Assembly: GCA_021496925.1 (NCBI GenBank)
Contig: CP053915.1
Coordinates: 3,499,501 to 3,563,500 of the forward strand
Length of the DNA stretch: 64,000 nucleotides
Origin: Acidovorax sp. YS12
Lineage (GTDB): Bacteria > Pseudomonadota > Gammaproteobacteria > Burkholderiales > Burkholderiaceae_C
Direction: 5' to 3'
The stretch's first letter is position 1; each line of letters opens with the position of its first letter. Below, one piece after another: positions 17,093 to 25,775 of the stretch. The position numbers and the translations under genes were made by a program. Under the pieces are notes generated by a model. That model was not told where the DNA came from. It ran no database searches and saw only the letters and a list, made by a program, of their open reading frames with translations.

Positions 17093-19579
17093 GGCCTGAA
17101 TTTCCTGGGCCCAGGCGCACAGCGCGGCCTCGGGCAGCGGGCGGCTGAAGTGGTAGCCCTGGAAGATGTCGCAGCCCGCGTGCGCCAGGCGGGCGAGCTG
17201 GGTCTCGGTCTCCACGCCCTCGGCGAGCACGCGCAGGTCGAGCTGGTGCGCCATGGCGACGATGGCGTCGATCAGCACCGCCGGGCGCTTGCCGGGGCGC
17301 GACCGCTGCGGCGCGTCGATGTCCATGACGAAGGAGCGGTCGATCTTCAGCGTGTCGATGGGCAGGCGCTTGAGGTAGGCCAGGCTGGAGTAGCCCGTGC
17401 CGAAGTCGTCCAGCGCGAAGCGCACGCCGTGGCGGCGCAGCAGCTCCATTTTTTCCAGCGTGGCTTCCAGGTCGTCGGCCACCACGCTTTCGGTCAATTC
17501 CAGCTCCAGCGACAAGGCGTCGATGCCGGTGCGCGCCAGCACGTCTTCGATGCGGGCGACGAAGTCCGGCTCGCGGAACTGGCGCGGGCTGACGTTCACG
17601 GCCATCGACAGCGCGCCGGCCCAGGGCTGCGTGGCCTGCCAGCGGCGCAGGCAGTGGGCGGCTTCTTCGAGTACCCAGTTGCCCAGCGGCACGATCAGGC
17701 CGCTGGCCTCGGCCTCGGCGATGAAGGCGCCGGGCGGTATCAGGCCGCGCGCCGGGTGCTGCCAGCGCACCAGCGCCTCGACGCCCAGGAGCCGGCCGTG
17801 CGCATCGACCTGCGGCTGGTAGTGCAGCAGCAGTGGCTGCTGCGCCGCGTGGCGCGGCGTTTGCAGCGCGTGGCGCAGGTCGTTGCGCAGCCCCAGGCGG
17901 GCGCTGGCCGCTTCCTGCAGCGCATGGGCGAAGAAACGCACGCGGCTGTCGCCCGCTTCCTTGGCCAGGTGCATGGCGGTTTCCGCCTCGCGCAGCAGCT
18001 CCGGCGGGTCGCGGCTGTCGTTGGGAATCATCACCAGGCCCGCGCCGGCACCCAGGTGCAGCACCTGGCCGCGCACTTCGACCGGCTCGCCGATGGCCGC
18101 GATCAGCCGCTCGACGCTGCGCGCTGCCTGCGTGGAGGCCGCGTCGAGGTCGCCGCCCAGGTTCGTGAGCAGCAGGGCGAAGGTGTCGCCATCCACCCGG
18201 GCCAGGGTCTGGCCCTGCTCCAGCAGCGCGCTCAGGCGCCGGGCCATGGTGCGCAGCACGGCATCGCCCGCGGCCATGCCCAGGGAGTCGTTCACTGCCT
18301 GGAAGGCGTTGAGGTTCAGCGCCGCCAGCGCGGCACGGCGCGGATGGCGCTCCACCTCGGCCAGCTCCTGCGCCACGCGCTCCAGCAGCAGGCGGCGGTT
18401 GCACAGGCCGGTGAGCGCGTCGAAGTGCGCGAGCTGGCGGATCTCGGCCTCGGCCGCCAGGCGCTCGCGGATGTCGCGCACGGCCACGGCGCGCACCGTG
18501 CGCCCGTCCACGCTGCGCTGGTGCACGCTGCACTCGCAGGGGATCTGCGTGCCCTGCGCGTCCACCAGATCCACCTCCCATATGCCCTGGATGCCCAGCG
18601 TGGTGCGCTGGCGCGTGATCTCCTGCGCGTGCGGGGCCACCCACGACAGCATGGGGCTGCCCACCAGCCCGCCTGGCGCCACGCCCATCAGGCGGTCGGC
18701 GGCGGCGTTGGCGTCCAGGATGTGCCCGTTCTCGTGCAGGATGATGGCCTCGAAGGCCGCGTCCGAGAGCTGGCGGTAGCGCGCCTCGCTCTCGCCCAGC
18801 GCCTGGGTGCTGGCCTGCAGCTCCTGCGCCATGCGTGCCAGGGCCGCGCCCAGCTCCTGGAATTCGCCCTGCCCGCGCCATTGCGGCAGGGCCGAGAAGT
18901 CGCCCGCGCCGATGCGGGCCATGCCCGCGCGCAGCGCCGCCACGGGCCGCAGGATGGCCCACTGCGCCATCCCCAGCAGCCCGAGCGCCGCCAGCGCCAC
19001 CACGATGGCGAACACCAGGGCCTGCTGGCGCACCGGCGCCCAGGCCTGGGCGTCGATGGGCCGCAGGTCGTAGGCGATGGTGAGCACGCCCTGGCGGCTG
19101 GTGCGGATCTCCCCGGGGCGCAGCGCCAGGGCTACCGGGGCCATGGCCGTGAGCCGGCGTTGCGCCATGTCCAGCCGCAGGGTTTCGCGCCGTGCCTGGC
19201 GCACCTGCGCGGTTTCCTCGGCCGAATAGCCCGGCAGCACGGCCGCCGCGTCCTGCCCGCGCCAGGCGAAGCGCGTGGCGGCCAGCACCACGCCGGCGTC
19301 GTCGGCCAGCGCGGCATGGGTGATGGCGGGGTTCAGCCCCAGCTCGGCCAGCGTGCCGTCCAGGCTACCGCCGTCGCCGCGCCGCAGGACGGCCTCGAGG
19401 CTGCGCTGCGTGTGCAAAAGCTCCTCGTGGGCCGTCTGGTCGGCGAAGTGCTGCAAGGCGCGCGTGTGGCTGCGCTGCTCCAGCGCGAGCAGGATCAGGA
19501 AGATCAGCGTGCTGGCTGCCACCAGCACCAGGGGCAGCCACAGCCGCAGGCGGACGGCCCGCAGGGCGGGGGGCGTCAT
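17087..19579 (-). CDS. PAS-GGDEF-EAL cyclic di-GMP phosphodiesterase
   Basis: 830 residues. Two membrane helices (about 12-32 and 165-185) flank a periplasmic sensor; HAMP-like and PAS regions follow (SEARYRQLSDAAFEAIILHE near 250). The GGDEF domain is degenerate: RVDGDTFALL replaces the GGDEF loop, so it should not make cyclic di-GMP. The EAL domain keeps EALVRWQHP, ELELTESV, DDFGTGYSSLAYLKRLPID, KIDRSFV and EGVET, so it is probably an active phosphodiesterase. Its ATG overlaps the stop of the upstream binding-lipoprotein gene as ATGA, implying coupled translation and that the lipoprotein may feed ligand information to the periplasmic sensor. Confidence 0.92.
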   Translation of the reverse strand: MTPPALRAVRLRLWLPLVLVAASTLIFLILLALEQRSHTRALQHFADQTAHEELLHTQRSLEAVLRRGDGGSLDGTLAELGLNPAITHAALADDAGVVLAATRFAWRGQDAAAVLPGYSAEETAQVRQARRETLRLDMAQRRLTAMAPVALALRPGEIRTSRQGVLTIAYDLRPIDAQAWAPVRQQALVFAIVVALAALGLLGMAQWAILRPVAALRAGMARIGAGDFSALPQWRGQGEFQELGAALARMAQELQASTQALGESEARYRQLSDAAFEAIILHENGHILDANAAADRLMGVAPGGLVGSPMLSWVAPHAQEITRQRTTLGIQGIWEVDLVDAQGTQIPCECSVHQRSVDGRTVRAVAVRDIRERLAAEAEIRQLAHFDALTGLCNRRLLLERVAQELAEVERHPRRAALAALNLNAFQAVNDSLGMAAGDAVLRTMARRLSALLEQGQTLARVDGDTFALLLTNLGGDLDAASTQAARSVERLIAAIGEPVEVRGQVLHLGAGAGLVMIPNDSRDPPELLREAETAMHLAKEAGDSRVRFFAHALQEAASARLGLRNDLRHALQTPRHAAQQPLLLHYQPQVDAHGRLLGVEALVRWQHPARGLIPPGAFIAEAEASGLIVPLGNWVLEEAAHCLRRWQATQPWAGALSMAVNVSPRQFREPDFVARIEDVLARTGIDALSLELELTESVVADDLEATLEKMELLRRHGVRFALDDFGTGYSSLAYLKRLPIDTLKIDRSFVMDIDAPQRSRPGKRPAVLIDAIVAMAHQLDLRVLAEGVETETQLARLAHAGCDIFQGYHFSRPLPEAALCAWAQEIQAK

Positions 19580-20577
19580 GGCTGCATCTCCCGCACGAAG
19601 CGGCCGTCCACCAGGGCCGTGGTGTCGGGCGCGCGCGCCAGCAGGCCGCGCTGGTGCATGGCCTGCGCCAGTTGCTGCGCGGTGCGCGCCAGGCCCGGGG
19701 AGGGGCCGCCGAGCAGGGCCTGGTTGGCGGCCGTATCGGGCAGCGCCATGCCGCCGAGCGCCGCGGCCACGTCGGACGCGGCGACGCCGGGGCGCCGCGC
19801 CATGCGCGCCAGCGCGTCGCCGCGGTGCTGGGCCAGGTAGGCCAGGGCACGGCGCTGGCCGTCGAGCAGCTGGGCGATGTGCCGGGCGCAGCATTGCAGC
19901 GCCGCCTGGCGCGCCACCAGTACATCGACGATCTCGCCGGGCAGCGCGCGGCTGTCGAAGAGTGTCACGCCGCCTTCGTTGACGAGCATCTGGCGCACCG
20001 GGTCGAAGGTCACCACGGCGTCCACATGGCGGTTGCGCCAGGCGGCCAGGTGCTCGTCCAGCGGCAGCGGCACCACGCTGACCTCGCTGGCCCGGATGCC
20101 GGCTTGCTGCAGCGCCGCCTGGAGCATGTAGGCCCCCACGGCGGTCTGCTCCACGCCGATGCGCCGCCCGCGCAGGTCGGCCAGGCGTGCGATGCCGGGG
20201 CGCGCGACGACGGCGTCGGCCCCGGCGGAGACGTTCAGCACCCAGACGATGCGGATCGGCACGCCCTCCTGCGCCAGCGTCAGGGCCTCGTCGAGCGTCA
20301 GGCCTGCCAGGTCCAGCTTGCCCACGCGCAGCGCGTCCATGGCCTGCGTGGCCGATCCCAGCTCCACCAGGCGCAGCGGCAGGCCATCGTGGTAGCCCAG
20401 GTCGCGCGCGAGATACAGGGGCTCGTAGCCGGTCCAGGTGTTGGTGCCCACCATCAGCGGCGGCTCGTGGCGCGGGCCGCAGCCCGCGCCCAGCAGCGCC
20501 GCGCAGGCCAGCAGGGCGAGCCGCAGCAGGCCGGAGAGGCGGCCGCTTCGGGTCGATGATGCGCATGCACGTTCCAT
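19576..20577 (-). CDS. SsuA/THI5-like periplasmic binding lipoprotein
   Basis: 333 residues with a lipoprotein signal: hydrophobic segment and lipobox LGAGC (Cys about residue 33). The mature part opens VGTNTWTGYEPLYLARDLGY, typical of NMT1/SsuA-like binding proteins for nitrate, sulfonates or thiamine precursors. Later markers are LDLAGLTLDEALTLA, RRIGVEQTAVGAYML and VDAVVTFDPVRQML. No permease or ATPase lies nearby; instead the gene is translationally coupled to the EAL protein. I infer a sensory accessory protein rather than a transporter component. Ligand unknown. Confidence 0.85.
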   Translation of the reverse strand: MERACASSTRSGRLSGLLRLALLACAALLGAGCGPRHEPPLMVGTNTWTGYEPLYLARDLGYHDGLPLRLVELGSATQAMDALRVGKLDLAGLTLDEALTLAQEGVPIRIVWVLNVSAGADAVVARPGIARLADLRGRRIGVEQTAVGAYMLQAALQQAGIRASEVSVVPLPLDEHLAAWRNRHVDAVVTFDPVRQMLVNEGGVTLFDSRALPGEIVDVLVARQAALQCCARHIAQLLDGQRRALAYLAQHRGDALARMARRPGVAASDVAAALGGMALPDTAANQALLGGPSPGLARTAQQLAQAMHQRGLLARAPDTTALVDGRFVREMQP

Positions 20578-20745
20578 GGACGGGGCTTTCAGGAGTGTTG
20601 CGGCGACATTATGTGCAGCCGGGATTCTCGGGCCTGGCCTTGGCGCGGAACTGACACCGCGGGGAAGCGCGGAAATCTGGGATGATGGCGGGTTTCCCTC
20701 ATTGCCGAGCCGGAAGGCCACGCCGCCGGTTCCCTGCGATTTGCC

Positions 20746-21531
20746 ATGACCACCGATTCCGCGCCCGCCACCCCCTCCCTTGATGCCGCGCCCGCCGCAG
20801 ATGCGCCCGCCCGCGCCGGCCGCAACCGCCGTGGCGGTCAAAACCGTGGCGGCCAGCGCCGCCGCCCGCAGGAGGCCGGCATGCCCGGCGCTGCTGCTGC
20901 GCCCGCCACAACGCCCGCGGCGCCCAAGGGGCCGCGCACCCATCCGCTGCTGGAGCAACTGGCTGCCTGGTACCCGCGCCTGTTCGGCGCCGAGCCGCTG
21001 CCGCTCAAGCGCGGCATCTTCGAGGATCTGCTGGCCGCGCACCCCGAGGCGCTGGAGCGCGAGCAGCTCAAGCAGGCGCTGGCCCTGCATGCGCGCTCCA
21101 CGCGCTACCTGACGGTGGTGGCCGGCGGCCAGCAGCGCCACGACCTGCAAGGCGCGCCCGTGGAGGCGCTGGCGCCCGAGCACGTGCACCATGCGCTGCT
21201 CGAAGTGTTCCGCCGCCGCCAGCAGCGCGCGCCGGAAGACCTCGCGCCCAAGCTGCGCCAGCGCATCGTGAAGGCCTTCGAGGCCTCGGGCCTGACGCGC
21301 GAGCAGTATGCCGAGCGCGTGCGCGGCCGCGATGACAAGGCCAACGCCTTGCTGGACGAGGCCCTTGCGGAGGCCGCCGCCCGCGCCGCGCGCGACGAGG
21401 CGCTGCTGCGCGCCTTCGAGGCCAGCGGCCAGCCCGAGGCGGCATTCGCCGACATGTACGGGCTGCCCGCGCGCCAGGCCGCCGACACGCTGGCGCGCGC
21501 GCGCCAGCGCCGTGTGGCCGGCGGCGCCTGA
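20746..21531 (+). CDS. proQ: ProQ/FinO-family RNA chaperone
   Basis: 261 residues. The N-terminus is a disordered, basic Arg/Gly-rich tail (about 22-45, RNRRGGQNRGGQRRR) and the FinO-like domain spans about 60-170 with HPLLEQLAAWYPRLFG, PLPLKRGIFEDLLA and HARSTRYLTVVAGGQQRHDL. ProQ proteins bind structured small RNAs and mRNA 3' ends. The C-terminal part is Ala/Arg-rich and helical. It is transcribed alone, divergent from the lipoprotein gene; the 168-base gap should hold both promoters. Confidence 0.9.
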   Translation: MTTDSAPATPSLDAAPAADAPARAGRNRRGGQNRGGQRRRPQEAGMPGAAAAPATTPAAPKGPRTHPLLEQLAAWYPRLFGAEPLPLKRGIFEDLLAAHPEALEREQLKQALALHARSTRYLTVVAGGQQRHDLQGAPVEALAPEHVHHALLEVFRRRQQRAPEDLAPKLRQRIVKAFEASGLTREQYAERVRGRDDKANALLDEALAEAAARAARDEALLRAFEASGQPEAAFADMYGLPARQAADTLARARQRRVAGGA

Positions 21532-21626
21532 GACGGCGTGAACGGGGCGGCCTGCTGACACCACGCTGTCAGCAGCATGGCGGCAGCATGCGGGCTTTCC
21601 ACCGTTGCCGTAGAGGAGAGATTTCC

Positions 21627-22106
21627 ATGGCCCCTTCCGTCGTCCACGTGCCCGCCTTCAGCGTGATGGGCGTTGCCGTGCGCACCTGCAATCGCGACGA
21701 GATGCTTCCCGAGCGCGCCCGCATCGGCGCCTTGTGGGACCGGTTTTTCAGCGAGAGCTGGGCGCACCGCCTGCCCGGCCCCGGGGCCGAAGGGCACCTG
21801 TACGGCGTGTACAGCGCCTACGCATCGGACCAGCATGGCGCCTTCGACGTGACGGCGGGCGTGCCCGCCGCGGCGCAGGCCGAGCCCCCGGCGCAAGCGG
21901 TGCGCGTCGAGGTGCAGGCCGGCGACTACCTCGTGTTCCTCGGCGAGGGGCCCATGCCGCAGATGGTGATCGACGCCTGGGCCGCGGTCTGGCGCTATTT
22001 CGAGGCGCACCCCGAGGCGCGGCGCCGCTTTGGCACCGACTTCGAGCGCTACGAGGGCCCGGAGCGCGTGGCGCTGCATATCGGCATCGAATCCGGCCGC
22101 GGCTGA
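21627..22106 (+). CDS. GyrI-like / AraC effector-binding domain protein
   Basis: 159 residues, a stand-alone effector-binding (GyrI-like) domain. Visible features are the opening strand SVVHVPAFSVMGVAVRT, the central HLYGVYSAYASD, and GDYLVFLGEGPMPQMVIDAW near the C-terminal half. Such proteins bind small hydrophobic ligands through a conserved Glu. ATG 21627 was chosen over an upstream ATG because GAGGAGAG precedes it. It is followed 16 bases later by the WYL regulator, so both probably form a regulatory pair. Ligand unknown. Confidence 0.82.
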   Translation: MAPSVVHVPAFSVMGVAVRTCNRDEMLPERARIGALWDRFFSESWAHRLPGPGAEGHLYGVYSAYASDQHGAFDVTAGVPAAAQAEPPAQAVRVEVQAGDYLVFLGEGPMPQMVIDAWAAVWRYFEAHPEARRRFGTDFERYEGPERVALHIGIESGRG

Positions 22107-22122
22107 GCGCTTGCCCCCTGCC

Positions 22123-22851
22123 ATGCGCCGCGCCGACCGCCTGTTCCAGCTCGTCCAGCTCATCCGGGGGCGGCGCCTGTCCACGGCTGCCTTCCTGGCC
22201 CAGCGGCTCGAAGTGTCGCTGCGCACCATCTACCGCGACGTGGCGGACCTGCAGCACCAGGGCGTGCCCATCGAGGGCGAGGCCGGCGTGGGCTACCGCC
22301 TGGGCGCGGGCTTCGCGCTGCCGCCGCTGATGTTCAGCCAGGACGAGGCCAACGCGCTCGTGGCCGCCGCGCGGCTGGCGCAGGCCTGGGTCGATGCGGG
22401 CATGGCGCGCGAGATCGAGGGCGCCTTGGGCAAGATCCTCTCGGTGCTGCCGCCCGCCGCGCGCGTGGCGGCCGAGGCGCAGGCGTTGTACGCGCCCGGC
22501 GTGGGGCTGGACGTGCGCGCGCAGGCCACGCTGCAGGCGCTGCGCGAGGCCGTGCATGCCTGCCAGGTGGTGCGGCTCGACTATGCCGACGTGCAGGGCC
22601 GGCCCAGCCTGCGGTGCGTGCGGCCGCTGGGCTGCTTCTACTGGGGCAAGGTCTGGACCCTGTCGGCCTGGTGCGAGCTGCGCGACGGCTTCCGGGGCTT
22701 TCGCATCGACCGCGTCGCTGGCTTCGAGGTCCTGCCCCGGCGTTTCCGCCAGGAGCCGGGCAAGACGCTGGCCGACCTGCTGCGCCAGGTCGAGGCCGAA
22801 CGGTGCGCGATGGGCGCGGGCCCTGGCGCGCCGTGGGCGCCGGTCAGCTAG
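22123..22851 (+). CDS. YafY-type HTH/WYL-domain transcription regulator
   Basis: 242 residues. The N-terminal winged helix-turn-helix has MRRADRLFQLVQLIRG and LAQRLEVSLRTIYRDVADLQ, and the wing reads IEGEAGVGYRLG. The middle and C-terminal WYL domain has VRLDYADVQGR, VRPLGCFYWGKVWTLSAWCE and RDGFRGFRIDRV. The family binds small ligands or nucleic-acid-related signals to control nearby genes. Its 3' end overlaps the convergent glutathione peroxidase gene by 8 bases. Confidence 0.92.
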   Translation: MRRADRLFQLVQLIRGRRLSTAAFLAQRLEVSLRTIYRDVADLQHQGVPIEGEAGVGYRLGAGFALPPLMFSQDEANALVAAARLAQAWVDAGMAREIEGALGKILSVLPPAARVAAEAQALYAPGVGLDVRAQATLQALREAVHACQVVRLDYADVQGRPSLRCVRPLGCFYWGKVWTLSAWCELRDGFRGFRIDRVAGFEVLPRRFRQEPGKTLADLLRQVEAERCAMGAGPGAPWAPVS

Positions 22852-23329
22852 CCAGTGCTGCCTCGATGTCGCCCGCGAGCTTCTGCGGCGCGTCCTGCGG
22901 CGCGTAGCGGCGGATCACCCGCCCGTCGCGCCCGACGAGGAACTTGGTGAAATTCCACTTGATGGCCTTGCTGCCGAGCAGCCCTGGCGCTTCGGCCGTG
23001 AGCCAGCGGTACAGCGGCGTCGCCTCGGGGCCGTTCACCTCCACCTTGGCCATCATCGGAAAGCTCACGCCGTAGTTGCGCTGGCAGAAGCTGGCGATTT
23101 CCTCGTTCGAGCCCGGGTCCTGGCGGCCGAACTGGTTGCACGGAAAGCCCAGCACGGCCAGGCCCCGGTCGGCGTACTGCCGGTGCAGCTCCTCCAGCCC
23201 CGCGAACTGCGGCGTGAAGCCGCAGGCGCTGGCCGTGTTGACGATGAGCAGCACCTTGCCGCGGTACTGCGACAGGGGCACGGGCGGGCCGCTCATGGGC
23301 TGGGCTTCGAAGTCGTAGAGGCTGGTCAT
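22844..23329 (-). CDS. Glutathione peroxidase (Cys form)
   Basis: 161 residues. The peroxidatic Cys lies in NTASACGFTPQF (about residue 36), where animal enzymes have selenocysteine; other family blocks are LAVLGFPCNQFGRQDPG, with the catalytic Gln, and KWNFTKFLVGRDG, with the catalytic Trp. It reduces hydroperoxides using thioredoxin or glutathione in the cytoplasm. The second Cys in the FPCNQFG block may resolve the disulfide. ATG 23329 gives the family N-terminus MTSLYDFEAQ; the frame has ten more upstream codons without support. Confidence 0.93.
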   Translation of the reverse strand: MTSLYDFEAQPMSGPPVPLSQYRGKVLLIVNTASACGFTPQFAGLEELHRQYADRGLAVLGFPCNQFGRQDPGSNEEIASFCQRNYGVSFPMMAKVEVNGPEATPLYRWLTAEAPGLLGSKAIKWNFTKFLVGRDGRVIRRYAPQDAPQKLAGDIEAALAS

Positions 23330-23374
23330 GGCATCGCGGGAAGGACGGGGGCGCACCATGGTACGCCCGATGGC

Positions 23375-24247
23375 TCAACGGCGCAGCGCCGCCAGCAGCG
23401 AGGCCAGCATGATCAGCGCCCCGCCTGCCAGCGTGCGCGGCGCCAGCGCGGCCGAGGCCAGCAGCCACGACGACAGGCTGGCGAACAGCACCTCCGACAG
23501 CATCACCACCGACGTGGTGCTGGTGGGCAGGCGCGCCGCGCCGTACTGCAGCGCCCAGTTGCCGAACATGAGCACCGCCGCCATCGCCAGCGCCACGCCG
23601 GCCCACAGCGGGTGCCATGCCGGGAGCCCTGGCACCAGGCCCAGGGCGTGGCCTGCGGCCGCGCTGGCCACGCCCATGGCCATGCAGCCGGTGAACATGG
23701 CCAGCATGCGCGCCGGGCCCGGCGCCTCGCGCAGGCGGCGCAGCTGCACGTTGGTCAGCGCGAAGGTGAAGCCCCCCAGCAGTGCCAGGGCATCGGCCAG
23801 GCCCAGCCCCGAGGCCAGGCGGCGCGCGCCGCCCTCGGCGGGCCACAGCACCAGCAGCACCCCGGCGAAGGCCAGCGCCAGCCGCAGCAGCGCGGTGGGC
23901 GTCGGGCGCTCGCCCAGCACGCGCCAGGCCAGCAGCACGGCCCAGGCGGGCATGAGGTAGAACAGCAGCACCACGCGCACCACGTCGCCCACGGTCACCG
24001 CCCAGTTGAAGGCCACGTTGGTCACGCCCGAACACAGCGCCAGCAGCCACAGGCCAGGGTGGCGCAGCAGCTGGGCCAGCGTGGCCGGGCGCAGCGCCAG
24101 CAGGCTGGCCGAGACCAGGCCGTACATCAGCGCCGTGGCCCACAGCGGGTGCAGCCCCGCGCCGTGCATGGCGCGGAATGGCCACCACGACACCCCCCAG
24201 AAGAAGGCGTTGCACAGCAGGGCGAGAATGGGCAGCAGATAAGGCAT
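23375..24247 (-). CDS. EamA/DMT-family metabolite exporter
   Basis: 290 residues with ten predicted membrane helices in two EamA repeats, opening LLPILALLCNAFFWGVSWWP and with the conserved SGVTNVAFNWAV, YLMPAWAVLLAWRVLGERP and VVMLSEVLFASLSSWLL. Members export amino acids or other metabolites; the substrate cannot be read from sequence. A GTG four codons upstream (24259) falls in a dispersed repeat, so the ATG at 24247 is preferred. It follows lplT by about 55 bases and could be cotranscribed. Confidence 0.85.
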   Translation of the reverse strand: MPYLLPILALLCNAFFWGVSWWPFRAMHGAGLHPLWATALMYGLVSASLLALRPATLAQLLRHPGLWLLALCSGVTNVAFNWAVTVGDVVRVVLLFYLMPAWAVLLAWRVLGERPTPTALLRLALAFAGVLLVLWPAEGGARRLASGLGLADALALLGGFTFALTNVQLRRLREAPGPARMLAMFTGCMAMGVASAAAGHALGLVPGLPAWHPLWAGVALAMAAVLMFGNWALQYGAARLPTSTTSVVMLSEVLFASLSSWLLASAALAPRTLAGGALIMLASLLAALRR

Positions 24248-24249
24248 GA

Positions 24250-24297
24250 AAAATGCCACCAGCGCTTGCCAGACAAGCGCTAGCAGCTATTAAAAAA
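24250..24297. repeat. Dispersed palindromic repeat, copy 5
   Basis: The clearest copy: AGCGCTTG and CAAGCGCT arms around a six-base loop, followed by TAGCAGCTATT. It lies between lplT and the EamA gene and can fold into a stable hairpin with a poly-A/T flank. Confidence 0.75.
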
Positions 24298-24303
24298 GGA
24301 GTT

Positions 24304-25605
24304 TCAGTGGTCGTCGCGCCGGGCAATGCCCAGCAGGCGCGCCATTTCCTTGCGGTGGCAGCGCGTGTTGTGGGCCAGCCAGCGGCCGATGAGCCACATG
24401 GTTCCGGCGACCACCAGGCCGAAGATGGTGATCGAGCTGAACACCGACAGCCCGAGTTTGAGCGACAGGCTGTAGAGCGCGCCCAGGCCGAGGATGCAGG
24501 CGTTCTCGTTGAAATTCTGCACGGCGATCGAGCGGCCCGCGCCCATGAGGTTGTGGCCCCGGTGCTGCAGCAGCGCGTTCATGGGCACGACCAGGAAGCC
24601 CCCCAGGCCACCCAGCACGATCAGGAAGGGAACTGCCACCCAGATGTTGTTGATGAACACCATGAGGATCAGCAGCAGTCCCATGGCGATGCCCAGCGGA
24701 ATCACCCGCGTGGCCTTGTTCAGCCGCATGCGCAGCGAGGCCCACACCGCCCCCGCCGCCGTGCCGATGGCCACCACGCCGGTCAGCGCCGAAGCATGGG
24801 TGGTGTCGTAGCTCAGCGCCGCAGCGGCCCAGGTCAGCACGATGAGCTTCAAGTTAGCCCCCGCACCCCAGAACAGCGTGGTGGTGGCCAGCGAGATTTG
24901 GCCCAGCTTGTCGCGCCAAAGACGGCTGTTGCAGGCCCAGAAGTCGGGCAACTGGCCCAGCGTGTTGGCCAGGAGGCCGCGCGACGGGTCGGCGCGCAGG
25001 GGGCGCATCTTCACCCCGGTGTGCGGGATGCGCGTGTTGAACCAGGCAGCCAGCATGTACACCACGATCAGCGCGGCGATGGCGGATTCGGCGGGGGTGT
25101 CCACGCCCGTGTCGATCAGCGGCAGGTCGAAGCTCAGCAGCATGCCCGACATGTGCTGGCCCACCAGCTGGCCGCCCAGCAGCACGCCGAGGATGATGGA
25201 GGCAATAGTGAGCCCCTCGATCCAGCCGTTGGCCTTGACCAGCTGCGAGGCGGGCAGCAGCTCGGTGAGGATGCCGTACTTGGCCGGCGAGTAGGCCGCC
25301 GCCCCCAGCCCCACCACCGCGTAGGCGATGAGCGGGTGCGAGCCGAGCAGCATCATGAGACAGCCCACCACCTTGATGGCATTGCTCACGAACATCACCT
25401 TGCCCTTGGGCAGGGCATCGGCAAAAGCGCCCACGAAGGGCGCCAGGATCACGTAGAAGAGTGCGAACATCGGCACCAGCGCGGCGCGCTGCCACTCGGG
25501 AGCGCCCTCGGTGCGCAGGAGTTCCACGGCGGCCACGAAAAGTGCGTTGTCGGCCAGCGAGCTGAAAAACTGCGCCGACATGATGGTGTAAAAACCGCGC
25601 TTCAT
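24304..25605 (-). CDS. lplT: Lysophospholipid transporter LplT
   Basis: 433 residues, a 12-helix major facilitator. Its start MKRGFYTIMSAQFFSSLADN followed by ALFVAAVELL is characteristic of LplT, which flips lysophospholipids across the inner membrane for re-acylation. Other markers are YSPAKYGILTELLPASQLVKANGW and PMNALLQHRGHNLMGAGRSIAVQNF (split here). In many bacteria it is linked to aas acyltransferase; no such partner is nearby. It is divergent from alr across 170 bases, which should contain both promoters. Confidence 0.93.
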   Translation of the reverse strand: MKRGFYTIMSAQFFSSLADNALFVAAVELLRTEGAPEWQRAALVPMFALFYVILAPFVGAFADALPKGKVMFVSNAIKVVGCLMMLLGSHPLIAYAVVGLGAAAYSPAKYGILTELLPASQLVKANGWIEGLTIASIILGVLLGGQLVGQHMSGMLLSFDLPLIDTGVDTPAESAIAALIVVYMLAAWFNTRIPHTGVKMRPLRADPSRGLLANTLGQLPDFWACNSRLWRDKLGQISLATTTLFWGAGANLKLIVLTWAAAALSYDTTHASALTGVVAIGTAAGAVWASLRMRLNKATRVIPLGIAMGLLLILMVFINNIWVAVPFLIVLGGLGGFLVVPMNALLQHRGHNLMGAGRSIAVQNFNENACILGLGALYSLSLKLGLSVFSSITIFGLVVAGTMWLIGRWLAHNTRCHRKEMARLLGIARRDDH

Positions 25606-25775
25606 CGAGAGACTGGGAGGGGCATCAGCGGCGCTAATGCCCTGCGTGAAAGGGGTGCCCTGGCAAAAGATGGGCGGTTATATCACGCGCCCGGCGCACG
25701 CCTGCCATGGCGCGGTGCCAGAATGCGCCTTCCGCCGTTGCCACGGTTTTCGCTGCCTCCCCGTCACGCCACGCC

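Noticed and set aside
17150..19840. 896-codon plus-strand frame opposite the EAL gene
   Set aside because: Low-complexity shadow; the EAL protein on the minus strand has intact catalytic motifs.
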